Assembly: GCF_003402575.1 (NCBI RefSeq)
Contig: NZ_BGZJ01000001.1
Location: 310,001 to 374,000, forward strand
Length of the DNA stretch: 64,000 bases
Reading direction: 5' to 3'
From: Mesosutterella multiformis
GTDB taxonomy: Bacteria > Pseudomonadota > Gammaproteobacteria > Burkholderiales > Burkholderiaceae_F
The notes beneath the pieces are model-generated. The model was not told the origin of the DNA. It was given only the letters and a program-made list of their open reading frames with translations, and ran no database searches. The translations under genes were made by a program, and so were the position numbers. Position 1 is the first letter of the stretch, and the number at the start of each line of letters is the position of its first letter. Below are positions 25,260 through 33,754 of the stretch, in pieces.

Positions 25260-26395
25260 TTCTCCTCGGCTTTATTGAGAATCGAGGCCGCCTCTTCCTT
25301 CTGGCGGACCAGCCGTATCGCACGATGGGTGCGGTCCTTCACCTGGCCTGCGAGCTGACCGCAGGCCGCGTCAATATCATCACCCCGGGTCTTGCGGATC
25401 GTGGTCACGATGCCCGCGTCATTCATCCGGCGCTCGAAGGCAAGCACCGTATCGCGGTCTGACTTGAAGAGACCGGATCCCGGGAACGGGTTGAACGGAA
25501 TGAGATTCACCTTGCAGGGGACGTTCCGCACGAGGCGGATCAGCTTATCCGCCATCTCGAGCGAATCATTCACGCCGTCCAGCATCAGGTATTCAAAAGT
25601 AATGTAATCGCGGGGCGCGTACCGGAGGTAGCGGCGGCAGGCCGCCATCAGATCCTCAAGCGAATGCTTGCGGTTCACCGGCATGATCTTGTCGCGCAGC
25701 TCGTCCGTCGGCGCGTGAAGCGACACGGCGAGAGCCACCGGAGCCAGCTCCGCGAGCTTATCCATCTGGTTCGTGAGGCCGCTCGTCGACACCGTGACGC
25801 GGCGGCGCGAAATGCCATAGGCGTGATCGTCGAGGAACAGACGGATCGCGGGCACCACAGCTTCCAGATTCTGGAGGGGTTCGCCCATGCCCATCAGCAC
25901 GACGTTCGTGATCACGCGCTCATTCGGATTATCGGTTCCCGCTTCGCGCCTCAGTTCGCGTTCAGCCCAGAAGAGCTGGCCCACGATTTCGGAGGTCTTC
26001 AGGTTGCGGGCAAAACCCTGTTTGCCGGTCGAGCAGAAGAGGCAGCCCATCGCGCAGCCCGCCTGCGTCGAAATGCAGAGCGTACCGCGGTCCACTTCAG
26101 GGATATACACCGCCTCAACGGCGTTGCCGTTGCCGACATCGAAGGCCCACTTGCGGGTGCCGTCGGAGGAAATCTGTTCACGCATCGGTTCCGGAGGACG
26201 GACTTCAGCCATCGCCTCCAGCTTCTCGCGGAAGGACTTCGCGAGATTCGTCATCTTGCTGAAGTCACTTTCAAGGTTGCGGTGGATCCATCGTGTGAGC
26301 TGGACTGCCCGGAAAGGTTTTTCCCCGAGGCTGTCACACCACCTGGTGAGTTGCTCCCGATCAAAATCAAGGAGATTCACTCGCTCTGCCGCCAT
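25256..26395 (-). CDS. rlmN: Dual-specificity 23S rRNA/tRNA adenine-C2 methyltransferase RlmN
   Basis: A 379-residue radical SAM enzyme that methylates A2503 of 23S rRNA and A37 of some tRNAs. The radical SAM cluster motif CAMGCLFC lies in [19 protein letters not shown] (about residues 107-125). The mechanistic Cys residues expected in the family are present in the C-terminal part (ACGQLAG). The start at ATG 26395 ([16 protein letters not shown]) is preferred over a further upstream in-frame start because family proteins begin close to this motif and AGG lies upstream. rodZ overlaps at the end; ndk lies upstream across a hairpin-containing gap. Confidence 0.95.
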   Translation of the reverse strand: MAAERVNLLDFDREQLTRWCDSLGEKPFRAVQLTRWIHRNLESDFSKMTNLAKSFREKLEAMAEVRPPEPMREQISSDGTRKWAFDVGNGNAVEAVYIPEVDRGTLCISTQAGCAMGCLFCSTGKQGFARNLKTSEIVGQLFWAERELRREAGTDNPNERVITNVVLMGMGEPLQNLEAVVPAIRLFLDDHAYGISRRRVTVSTSGLTNQMDKLAELAPVALAVSLHAPTDELRDKIMPVNRKHSLEDLMAACRRYLRYAPRDYITFEYLMLDGVNDSLEMADKLIRLVRNVPCKVNLIPFNPFPGSGLFKSDRDTVLAFERRMNDAGIVTTIRKTRGDDIDAACGQLAGQVKDRTHRAIRLVRQKEEAASILNKAEEK

Positions 26396-26457
26396 TAGAC
26401 ACCTGCCTCCACGGCCCGTCGGGCCCATGAATCAATGAAACTTCAAAAAACTGCAAT

Positions 26458-26489
26458 CCCCTCCCTTCACCCGCGGGCGAAGGGAGGGG
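26458..26489 (-). terminator. Hairpin between ndk and rlmN (probable weak terminator)
   Basis: An 11-base perfect stem, CCCCTCCCTTC / GAAGGGAGGGG, with a 10-base loop. On the minus strand a run of six T follows only after seven other bases, so termination may be partial. Confidence 0.5.
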
Positions 26490-26521
26490 GTACTAGCTAA
26501 CTGCGCCTGACTGCCGCCGGA

Positions 26522-26947
26522 TTAGCGGGAGTGAATCGCGAGAGCCGGGAAGAAGTAGGCGATCTCGCGGGCAGCGGTCTCGGGAGCATCAGAGCCGTGC
26601 ACGGCGTTGGCGTCGATCGACTCAGCGAAGTCGTGACGGATCGTGCCGGGAGCAGCCTTCTTCGGGTCGGTGGCGCCCATCAGTTCGCGGTTCTTCAGAA
26701 TCGCATCTTCGCCTTCGAGCACCTGGATCATGACGGGGCCGGAGATCATGAAGGAAACGAGATCCTTGAAGAAGGGACGATCCTTATGAACTTCGTAGAA
26801 GCCTTCGGCTTCAGCCTGGGAGAGCTGACGCATCTGGGCAGCCACGATCTTGAGGCCCGCGTCTTCGAAACGGGTGTAGATCTTGCCGATCACATTCTTG
26901 GCGACGGCATCGGGCTTCACGATGGAAAGAGTACGCTGAACAGTCAT
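26522..26947 (-). CDS. ndk: Nucleoside diphosphate kinase
   Basis: A 141-residue enzyme that transfers the terminal phosphate between nucleoside triphosphates and diphosphates through a phosphohistidine. The start [20 protein letters not shown] at ATG 26947 is the classic N-terminus; an in-frame upstream extension of 22 residues is not part of the family. The catalytic His is in [16 protein letters not shown] (about residues 114-129). Length is typical. The context ndk-rlmN-rodZ-ispG-hisS is a conserved proteobacterial string. Confidence 0.97.
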   Translation of the reverse strand: MTVQRTLSIVKPDAVAKNVIGKIYTRFEDAGLKIVAAQMRQLSQAEAEGFYEVHKDRPFFKDLVSFMISGPVMIQVLEGEDAILKNRELMGATDPKKAAPGTIRHDFAESIDANAVHGSDAPETAAREIAYFFPALAIHSR

Positions 26948-27106
26948 TTTTAGTCCAATTGAAAAACAAAGAAACACCGCCGGGGCACCTGACGAGAGGC
27001 TGCCCGGAGGCAAAAAAGAATTCTTCCGACAGGCAGCCAGCCCTCAGTTATCCCGAAGGGGCTGCCGGATGAAAGGTGCTTATTTTAGCATGTGTTAGGA
27101 GCAGAC

Positions 27107-28549
27107 TCAGGCAGCTTCCGCGGGACGGGAATCCCCTGATTCCGCCTTATCTTCCGCCTTTTCAGAGGGAATCGGCTTGGGTCCCGGCACAAGCACCGCC
27201 ATGCTTTCGACGTGCCCCGTGTGCGGGAACATATTCATCACGCCGGCCTCAAGCAGCCGCCATCCGCCCTGATGCTGCAGAATCGCGCAGTCACGGGCAA
27301 GCGTCGCCGGATTGCAGGAAACATACACCACGCGTTCCGGACGCTTATCGGTCGCGGCAAGCACCTGGCAGACCGCCTGAGCGCCTTCGCGCGGCGGATC
27401 AAGAAGCAGGCGGTCGATTCCGCCCATCTTTTTCCAGATCGCGTCCCAGTCCTGCTCAGACCAGGTGAAGAGGTTACGGGCAACGAAATCCGTTTTATCC
27501 GCGAGACCGTTTTCCGCGGCGCCGGCCTTCGCGCGCGACACGAGTCCCTCGCTTCCCTCAAGACCGATCACGCGGGCGCTGCGTCGGGCGAGCGGAAGCG
27601 TGAAGTTGCCGAGGCCGCAGAAGAAGTCCACCACGCGGGATTCAGGCGTAAGCCTGAGGAGTCTCACCGCGCGGCTCACCATGGTTTCGTTAAGGGCGTG
27701 GTTCACCTGCGTGAAGTCCGTGGGCTTGAAGGCAATGCGGACATCGAATTCGGAAAGATAAAGGCCGAGCGCGTTTTCAAGCTCCGGACGGATCGGGGCA
27801 GCCGAATCCGGCCCCTTCGCCTGAAGCCAGATATCCGCGCCGTACTGGTCGCCGAACGCGAGGAGCTTCTCCTCGTCCCCTTCACCGAGCGGCTCAAGGT
27901 TACGGAAAACCAGCGCCGTGCGGCCGTGACCGTCCACCGCCACTTCAATCTGCGGCAGACGCTGACGGATCGTGAGCGTCGACACGAGTTCGCGCAGCGG
28001 ATCAATCATGTCGGAAACATGCTTCGGGAGGATCGCGCAGCTATGCATATCGGCAACGTAGGACGAGCTCCGCTCATGGAAGCCGACCAGCACCCCGCCT
28101 TTCTTCGTCACGTCGCGCACCGTAAAGCGGGCGCGGTGGCGGTAGCCCCAGAAGGGACCGTAGATCGGGGGAAGGATGTTTTCAGGCTTCGTTTTACCGA
28201 TATGCCAGAGGGCATCAAGCAGCACCCGCTGCTTGATCGCTACCTGAGCGAAGGGATCGAGATGCTGCATCGCGCAGCCGCCGCAGCACCCCGGCTCCAG
28301 ACCGAAATGCGGGCAGCGGGGCTTCACGCGCAGCGGCCCCTCGTTATGCAGTTCCACAAGGCGTCCGATCTCAAACGACGTCTTATTGCGGATCCGCTCG
28401 TAAGTCACTACTTCGTGAGGCAGAGCCCCTTCGACGAAGACCGCTTTACCTTCGCGATGCGCTACGCCGCGGCCGTCCTGATCCAGGCTCTCAATCTCGA
28501 CCGTAAAACGGTCGCGTGGTTTTTTGTTTTTATGAAAAGAACGCGCCAT
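27107..28549 (-). CDS. rlmD: 23S rRNA (uracil-5-)-methyltransferase RlmD
   Basis: A 480-residue methyltransferase that makes m5U1939 in 23S rRNA. It has an N-terminal TRAM domain (about residues 12-70), Fe-S cluster cysteines in CPHFGLEPGCCGGCAMQH (about 79-96), the AdoMet-binding VVDFFCGLGNFTLPLA (about 298-313) and the nucleophile/base region LLDPPREGAQ ... YVSCNPATLARD (about 374-418). The C-terminal 30 residues are charged and look disordered. It follows nlpD on the same strand, separated by a hairpin; rpoS, which commonly lies between nlpD and this gene in betaproteobacteria, is absent. Confidence 0.93.
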   Translation of the reverse strand: MARSFHKNKKPRDRFTVEIESLDQDGRGVAHREGKAVFVEGALPHEVVTYERIRNKTSFEIGRLVELHNEGPLRVKPRCPHFGLEPGCCGGCAMQHLDPFAQVAIKQRVLLDALWHIGKTKPENILPPIYGPFWGYRHRARFTVRDVTKKGGVLVGFHERSSSYVADMHSCAILPKHVSDMIDPLRELVSTLTIRQRLPQIEVAVDGHGRTALVFRNLEPLGEGDEEKLLAFGDQYGADIWLQAKGPDSAAPIRPELENALGLYLSEFDVRIAFKPTDFTQVNHALNETMVSRAVRLLRLTPESRVVDFFCGLGNFTLPLARRSARVIGLEGSEGLVSRAKAGAAENGLADKTDFVARNLFTWSEQDWDAIWKKMGGIDRLLLDPPREGAQAVCQVLAATDKRPERVVYVSCNPATLARDCAILQHQGGWRLLEAGVMNMFPHTGHVESMAVLVPGPKPIPSEKAEDKAESGDSRPAEAA

Positions 28550-28604
28550 TATCGCTTTTCCTCAATCGTCATACATCCGGGGGTCTGCTTCCAGAAAATC
28601 AGAA

Positions 28605-28640
28605 GCCCGGAACTTCCTGATAAAAATGGAAGTACCGGGC
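28605..28640 (-). terminator. Hairpin after nlpD
   Basis: GCCCGG-ACTTCC pairs with GGAAGT-CCGGGC around the loop ATTTTTATCA, with one T-T mismatch. Only a weak T run follows. It fills the short gap where rpoS would be expected. Confidence 0.55.
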
Positions 28641-28665
28641 GCGCCATATTAGCGGATTTCAGAAA

Positions 28666-29592
28666 TTACCGCAGATAGGGAGAAGGATCGACGGGCTTGC
28701 CGCCAATACGCACTTCGAAGTGAAGCACAGGCTTCGAGGCATCGAATCCGCCCACTGTGCCGATCTTCTGGCCGGCCTTCACGTGTTCACCCTTCTTCAC
28801 GTTGATCGTCTGCAGCTGACCGTAGGTCGTCACAAACGTACCGTCGCCGTGGCGGAGAATCACGAGATTGCCGTATCCCTTGAAGGCGGTTGAGGTGAGG
28901 AGCACTTCGCCGTTCGCGGCGGCCTTCACGGCCGTGCCGCGGCGGCTCGAAATATCAATACCGCGGGTCGCGGGGGTGAAATGGCTCACAACGTCACCCG
29001 TCACAGGCCAGGAGAGCGTCTCCTGAGTGCCGGGAATCGGGGTCGGTGCATGAGCCGTGGCTGCCGGCACCGCCGCAGGGGCCGCAGCACCAGCGGGAGC
29101 CGCCGGCTGCTTCACGCCTACCGCCTGAGAGGCGGGAGCGGTTGTCGGCTGAGCCTGATGAGCGGCGACCGGGGCTGTCGCCACGCGGACCGCCGGGCGC
29201 CCAGCGCCCGGAATCTGCAGCGTACGGCCGACCGCGAGCTGGCGCGGATCCGAAATGCCATTCACGCGCATCAGCTCATTCACGTTCACGCCGTGGTTCT
29301 TCGCGATGCGGTAAAGCGTATCGCCCGCCTTCACGGTGTAGGTGTTCCCGGATGCGGCAGGAGCCGCGGACGACATAGCGGAACCTCCGGAGAAGCCGCT
29401 GCCGCCTGAAAGCGGCACCACCTGAGCGCCGGAAGAGGACGCCGCGGGCGCGGCCGGCACGGAGGCGGGACCGGACTTGATCGTGCCCGTGGTGCTGTTA
29501 TCCGACACCGGAGCAATCTGAGTCGACGTACAGGCCGTGGCGAAAACGGCGGCAAGCGCGCTGGCGATTAAAAGCTTACCTGCTGAAGACAT
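28666..29592 (-). CDS. nlpD: NlpD-like lipoprotein, LysM plus degenerate LytM (M23) domain
   Basis: A 308-residue lipoprotein. The signal ends in a lipobox (VFATAC, Cys at about residue 21), followed by a Ser/Ala-rich linker, one LysM domain (YTVKAGDTLYRIAKNHGV, about residues 84-101), an Ala/Pro-rich linker and a C-terminal M23/LytM domain (about 205-305). The zinc-binding residues of active M23 peptidases are not kept: the usual HxxxD is TRGIDI and the usual HxH is TTYGQ, while HFEV remains. That matches NlpD, which activates amidase AmiC instead of cutting wall itself. It follows surE, as in the surE-pcm-nlpD-rpoS cluster. Confidence 0.88.
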   Translation of the reverse strand: MSSAGKLLIASALAAVFATACTSTQIAPVSDNSTTGTIKSGPASVPAAPAASSSGAQVVPLSGGSGFSGGSAMSSAAPAASGNTYTVKAGDTLYRIAKNHGVNVNELMRVNGISDPRQLAVGRTLQIPGAGRPAVRVATAPVAAHQAQPTTAPASQAVGVKQPAAPAGAAAPAAVPAATAHAPTPIPGTQETLSWPVTGDVVSHFTPATRGIDISSRRGTAVKAAANGEVLLTSTAFKGYGNLVILRHGDGTFVTTYGQLQTINVKKGEHVKAGQKIGTVGGFDASKPVLHFEVRIGGKPVDPSPYLR

Positions 29593-29613
29593 GAAACTCT
29601 CCCCTAAAGACTG

Positions 29614-30384
29614 TTACGGATGGCCTTTCCCCGGAAGCGCCTCATCAAACCAGGATGAAGTCGCCGACAGCCGGCCGTAATGCGTTAAATCAATCTGCAG
29701 CGGCGACACGGAGACAAAGCCGTGCTGCGTTGCGTAGAAATCAGTTCCCGGTCCCTGGTCACGGGGCTTGCCGGCCCGTCCAAGCCAGTACACCTGCTCT
29801 CCCCTCGGGTCGAGCTCCGGTACAGCATGATCCGCGCTGTGACGGCGGCCAAGCCTCGTCACGCTGATGCCGGAGAGCACGCTGTAAGGCATGTTCGGAA
29901 TATTGACATTGAGAAGCACGGGATCGGAGGACTGCTTCTTATTCAGAAACTGTTCTACCACAGTCTGAGCGACTTCCGCGGCAGACTCAAGTTCCATCCA
30001 GCCGCGGTCAATCTGCGAAAAAGCGATCGAATCGACGCCGAACTGGTAGCCTTCGATCGCCGCTGCGACGGTGCCCGAATACATTGTGTCGTCGCCCATG
30101 TTGGCGCCGGAATTGATCCCGGACACCACGAGGTCCGGACGGTCGTTCAGAATCCCGGTGAAGGCGAGGTGCACGCAGTCAGACGGGGTGCCGCTCACCG
30201 CGTAGACATCCCGCGCCACCTCGGTCACCCGGAGCGGCAGCTGAAGCGTGAGGGAGTTGCTCGCTCCCGACTGGTTATGCTCGGGCGCGCAGACCGTCAC
30301 GCGGCCGAACTTCGCCATCGCTTTCGCAAGCGCCTGAATGCCGCGGGCGGAGTAGCCGTCGTCGTTTGAAATCAGAATGTGCAT
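29614..30384 (-). CDS. surE: 5'/3'-nucleotidase SurE
   Basis: A 256-residue metal-dependent nucleoside monophosphate phosphatase. The metal-binding DD is in ISNDDGYSARGIQ (about residues 5-17), the active-site Ser/Asn in PEHNQSGASNSLTL (about 35-48) and the second conserved block is SGINSGANMGDDTMYSGTVA (about 88-107). ATG 30384 is chosen because GAGGGA lies at good distance; the TTG just upstream is less likely. It sits directly before nlpD with about 20 bases between. The pcm gene that often overlaps surE is not present. Confidence 0.95.
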   Translation of the reverse strand: MHILISNDDGYSARGIQALAKAMAKFGRVTVCAPEHNQSGASNSLTLQLPLRVTEVARDVYAVSGTPSDCVHLAFTGILNDRPDLVVSGINSGANMGDDTMYSGTVAAAIEGYQFGVDSIAFSQIDRGWMELESAAEVAQTVVEQFLNKKQSSDPVLLNVNIPNMPYSVLSGISVTRLGRRHSADHAVPELDPRGEQVYWLGRAGKPRDQGPGTDFYATQHGFVSVSPLQIDLTHYGRLSATSSWFDEALPGKGHP

Positions 30385-30588
30385 CAAATCCCTCGTGCAG
30401 CCCCTGCGTTCAGCGTTCTTCTGCAGAAGCCGTTTTCAATCAGTAATTGGTTAATGATAATGGCATAGGAACAGCCGGTCACGCAAAAGCACAATTATTC
30501 CGGGGTTCTTTCTCACGCCGAATGGCGTCTGAGTCTATACTTTCAGCCATTGACTGATTAGTTGTTCAGATTTTTTCTCTCCCTATCC

Positions 30589-31251
30589 ATGAAGCTATCC
30601 GCCTGGGCCCATCAAAGGGGCATTTGCTATCAGACTGCCTGGAGAATGTGGAAGACCGGAAAACTCCCGGTTCCCGCCTGCCAGCTTCCGTCCGGCACCA
30701 TCGTTGTTGACGATGTGCCGGCTGCCGGCGGCGTGGGGCTCTACGCCCGTGTCTCCTCGGCAGCCGAAAAGGACCGTCTGAAGCGTCAGATGAGACGGCT
30801 CGAAGTCTATGCGGCCAGCATGGGCTGGAGCGTCATTGATAAGGCTTCTGAAATCGCGACCGTGACGAACGAAAACCGCCGCGGTCTTCAGAAGCTCCTG
30901 AAGAACCGCCAGATCCGAACGATCGTGGTTGAAACCCCGGATCGGATTCTCCCGTCCGGCTTTGATTACCTCGACCTTGCGCTGCAGTCTGACGGACGGC
31001 GCATCATCGCCCTTGATGAACAGTTCTCAGGGCACGATGACGAAACGACGCTTGAGGAACTCCTCGACACGTACTGCGCGAAGATCTACGGACGGAAAGG
31101 AGCCGCCGCGAAAGCGAAGGCCCTGATCGCGCTGCTGCACGAAGGCGACCTCGATATGCTGAAGGCGTCCGAACGGGCGTCTGAACGCGCGGCCGAGCGG
31201 GCCGCTGCCGCCGCAGAACCGAAGGAAGAAGAGACGGAAGTGACGCTCTGA
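30589..31251 (+). CDS. Stand-alone IS607-type serine recombinase (TnpA-like), possibly domesticated
   Basis: A 220-residue protein. The N-terminus MKLSAWAHQRGICYQTAWRM ... QLPSGTIVVDD is the MerR-like helix-turn-helix of IS607 TnpA proteins. The resolvase domain begins GLYARVSSAAEKDRLKRQ, keeping the catalytic Ser (residue 56) and Arg. The later motif, usually DRLxRFG, reads DRILPSGFDYLD and has lost the second Arg. It ends in an unusual tail of SER/AER repeats and acidic residues (about 193-220). No tnpB is nearby, the codon use matches the high-GC neighbours, and no transposon ends are seen. A clear ribosome-binding site is lacking. A domesticated recombinase or regulator is possible; a plain IS607 remnant is the alternative. 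Confidence 0.75.
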   Translation: MKLSAWAHQRGICYQTAWRMWKTGKLPVPACQLPSGTIVVDDVPAAGGVGLYARVSSAAEKDRLKRQMRRLEVYAASMGWSVIDKASEIATVTNENRRGLQKLLKNRQIRTIVVETPDRILPSGFDYLDLALQSDGRRIIALDEQFSGHDDETTLEELLDTYCAKIYGRKGAAAKAKALIALLHEGDLDMLKASERASERAAERAAAAAEPKEEETEVTL

Positions 31252-31273
31252 TTCCGAGCGGCCGCTTTCCCGC

Positions 31274-31319
31274 AAAAAAATATCCGCGGTATCGCTCATC
31301 AGCGACCGCGGATTTTTTG
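31274..31319 (+). terminator. Terminator after the IS607-type gene
   Basis: ATCCGCGGT pairs with ACCGCGGAT (with extra CGCT/AGCG inner pairs); A and T runs on both sides make it a bidirectional terminator. Confidence 0.85.
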
Positions 31320-31335
31320 TGCCTTCATCACGCAG

Positions 31336-31399
31336 ACAAAGGAAAAGGGAGGTAACTTCCGTTACCTCCCTTCCTGGAATTGGTCGGTGGTGGGACTCG
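31336..31399. repeat. Left attachment-site repeat (attL-like) with tRNA-Pro 3' remnant
   Basis: It matches 41458-41522 over about 65 bases with scattered differences and a two-base deletion within the G tract of the acceptor end. The repeat comprises a hairpin (GGGAGGTAAC/GTTACCTCCC), the shared TTCCTGGAATTGGTCGG and the tRNA 3' end complement TGGTGGGACTCG. Both copies have the same orientation, as expected for an element inserted in the tRNA 3' end. Confidence 0.75.
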
Positions 31400-31442
31400 G
31401 ATACCCCTATTTTTAAAGGGGCTAAGCGGATATCATTACCTG

Positions 31443-31465
31443 TTTGTGGCTTAGTTTGTGGTAAT
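31443..31465. promoter_or_regulatory. Candidate integrase arm-type sites at the left island end
   Basis: TTTGTGG at 31443-31449 and TTTGTGGTAAT at 31455-31465 match motifs inside the right end (41279-41289, 41333-41343, 41345-41351). Paired motifs inside both attachment sites are typical of tyrosine integrase arm sites; the role is inferred. Confidence 0.4.
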
Positions 31466-31489
31466 AAATCCCTATGCTCTCCAACAATT

Positions 31490-31503
31490 AGGGGTAAACC
31501 CCT
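31490..31503. promoter_or_regulatory. Palindrome upstream of the YadA-like gene
   Basis: AGGGGT-AA-ACCCCT, a perfect inverted repeat 67 bases before the adhesin start, nearly the same as the palindrome at 8172-8185 upstream of porin 2. Confidence 0.3.
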
Positions 31504-31569
31504 GAATTGAGGGAGGGGTAGGAGGGGTAATCTCATATCCATACATTTCTTTACTCTTAGGAGAGAAAC

Positions 31570-32628
31570 ATGCGTACACAGAATAAAGGTACAAGGTCCT
31601 CACGCTTCAGGATAACCACTATAGCTATCGCTGTTGCTTCATCTTTTGCCATGACTCCGGCTTGGGCTGCTGACAGCGATATCGTTGATAAGGGAGCTCA
31701 GGCTATCGCTTATGACATTTCCCCTGCAAACGATGGTACCAATATTGCCATTGGTAAGAACGCCAAGGTGTTTATTGGTGGGGGGACGCAGGAATCCATG
31801 TTGTCGTTCGGGGAAGATGTCTCCTTTACCAACTTGGGACTTTCCATGAACATTCACAGCAACACGGATGCGAAGCAAAACCTCCCCTCTGGGATAGCTG
31901 TAGGAACCAATACCTACGCTCGTACCGCCTCTATCCAGATCGGTGATCATACTCTTGAGAAAAACAAAATTGCGATTGGTGATACCACTGCTGACAAACT
32001 TCGTCAGTTGGGTGTCGCCGCCACAACGATTGGCACTAATTCCTATACAGGTGGTGGTTTTGCCACGACGATTGGTAGTTATAACGTTCAGTCCAGCCCA
32101 TATGCGGCCAGTGGAAATTATGACACGCTTAATAACTCAACGAAAAATGCCTTCGCAACTGTCATCGGTACGCTTAATTCCAACGAGTCTATGACGGGCA
32201 CTTTGTCAAGCGGCGTCGCCAACTATCTTGGTGGTCTGGCTAACAAGGTGACAAACAGCAATGGCGCTGTGGTCATTGGTGCTGGGAACACGGTCAAAGA
32301 GTCGTCTGCTGGCATTAATTCATCCGCTTACTCAGGTCATTATGACTCGGTGGCCGCAATGCAACAAGCTTTGATCAACGGAATACAGCAGTCTTCTGGC
32401 GGTGCAACTTTGGTCCTGGGCGGGGGAAATCAGGCGGAATATACTCAAGCCTCACAGCTGATCGGCGTTAACAATACGCTCAAAGGCACGTCCAGTTCCG
32501 TAAGCCAATACAATGCGCTGAACGGCTACAAGAACACGGCTGAAAACGTTACGCAGACTTATATCACTGGCTTAGGAAACACCGTGTCCGATAGCCAGAG
32601 TGACGTTGTGATAGGTGACTATCGGTGA
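31570..32628 (+). pseudogene. YadA-like trimeric autotransporter adhesin, truncated by an IS3-family element
   Basis: A 352-residue open frame with an extended signal peptide of the trimeric autotransporter type (basic start RTQNKGTRSSRF, hydrophobic core, cleavage after PAWA). The passenger shows YadA/Hep-Hag head repeats: IGTLNSNES, VVIGAGNTV, LVLGGGNQA, QLIGVNNTL, YITGLGNTV. The reading stops at GDYR, with the TGA lying at the left end of the IS. There is no stalk and no C-terminal membrane anchor, which these proteins need for export, so the gene is broken. Codon use is less GC-rich than the chromosome, suggesting transfer. The ribosome-binding site AGGAG is good. The missing 3' part is not found to the right of the IS. 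Confidence 0.85.
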
Positions 32629-32684
32629 GTGTCAAATGATCTTTCGCCGAAATTGTTCGTAAAAAAATAGGTTGCAGTGTTTGT

Positions 32685-33647
32685 TCAAGCAGCCCCCGGC
32701 AAACGCTTTTCCTCAAGCTGTCCATTTTCGGGGTTAAGCCATACCCTGCCGATCGGAGTGCAGTTCAGCACGGAATCGCCGATCCAGCGCTCCGGGTGGT
32801 TTCTGCGAGCCTCCAGCATCGTTTCCCTGCGTCGGCGCAGCACCTCCGCATCTTCGCAGCGGTAACGCTGTCCGGGTGTAACCATTCGGATGCCGCGATG
32901 TCTGTGGTGCTCGTTGTAATGTTCCACAAAACTTTGCACCCATTGTTCAGCTTCCTCGACGCTGTTAAAGCCGTCTCGGGGATACAGGCAATCGCCGCTG
33001 TACTTAAGCGTACGGAAAAAGGACTCAGAATACGGGTTGTCGTTACTGACTCGCGGACGGCTGTGCGAGAAGATAATTCCGTTCTTCTCAAGCAAAGCCA
33101 TAGTGGGCGCGGCTTTCATGCTCGCGCCATTGTCTGAATGCACGACAAGCTGTCCGGGCCTGATTCCATATTTTCTGAAGGCATCTCCGAGAAAGCGCAC
33201 GGCAAAATCAGCATTGTCTGCGTCGAACACCCTGGCACTCACAACCATACGGCTATAGACGTCGACAATGACGTACGCGTAGTAGAACCTGCCCGTGTAA
33301 GTGCTGGAGCGAAGATAGGTGATGTCCCAGGTCCATACTTCATTAGGCTTCTCCGCGCTGTAAGCGGTCGGCCTGCTGCGGAGACGGGCTTTCCGGGTGG
33401 GAGCGCGGCGCGCGTTCAATCCCCGCGCTCTGAAAAGACGGTAAAGCGTAGAGAGAGAACACCAGTACTCCTTGTTTTCATCCAGAAGCTTGTAGAAAGC
33501 CTGCGTCAGGCTGAGATCGCGCACATCCTCCCGACAGAATCGCTCCACGATCTGCTCCCGCAAATCCTCCGGGATTTGCCGGGAGCTCGTAAAATTGCTC
33601 CGGTCGAGCCGTCCATCGCCATCAGGGGCATGCCGCCAGTTTTGCAA
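32685..33647 (-). CDS. IS3-family transposase, catalytic OrfB
   Basis: A DDE integrase-core (rve) transposase subunit of at least 320 residues. An HTH-like N-terminal part is followed by the catalytic triad in WTWDITYL, VVHSDNGAS and NPYSESFFRTLKY (Asp, Asp, Glu), and a C-terminal ERWIGDSVLNCTPIGRVW. The same frame is open upstream of 33647 and encodes LISAQDRQEIISLVDFGQ and ITPRTLQNW, overlapping the orfA end near 33755-33772. There the sequence GGGGGGAAAAGGAAAAC could support a -1 frameshift to make the OrfAB fusion, as is usual in the family. It appears intact. Confidence 0.9.
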   Translation of the reverse strand: MQNWRHAPDGDGRLDRSNFTSSRQIPEDLREQIVERFCREDVRDLSLTQAFYKLLDENKEYWCSLSTLYRLFRARGLNARRAPTRKARLRSRPTAYSAEKPNEVWTWDITYLRSSTYTGRFYYAYVIVDVYSRMVVSARVFDADNADFAVRFLGDAFRKYGIRPGQLVVHSDNGASMKAAPTMALLEKNGIIFSHSRPRVSNDNPYSESFFRTLKYSGDCLYPRDGFNSVEEAEQWVQSFVEHYNEHHRHRGIRMVTPGQRYRCEDAEVLRRRRETMLEARRNHPERWIGDSVLNCTPIGRVWLNPENGQLEEKRLPGAA

Positions 33648-33754
33648 TGTACGCGGAGTAATTCCAACTGCTTCGCAGGACAGCCTCTGCGACAGTCCCA
33701 GCGATTGACCGAAATCGACCAGTGAAATAATTTCCTGACGATCCTGGGCACTGA

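Larger units (their letters stand above)
31252..31569. other. Junction between chromosome and tRNA-Pro island
   Basis: No gene. In order it holds a terminator (31274-31319), the left attachment-site repeat with a hairpin and a tRNA-Pro 3' end remnant (31336-31399), two TTTGTGG motifs (31443-31449 and 31455-31461), the palindrome AGGGGTAAACCCCT (31490-31503) and a G-rich stretch before the adhesin ribosome-binding site AGGAG. Confidence 0.75.

Noticed and set aside
31336-31399. Second tRNA-Pro gene at the left island end
   Set aside because: Only the 3' end (about 19 bases, with a deletion) and downstream hairpin are present; no D-arm or anticodon arm.
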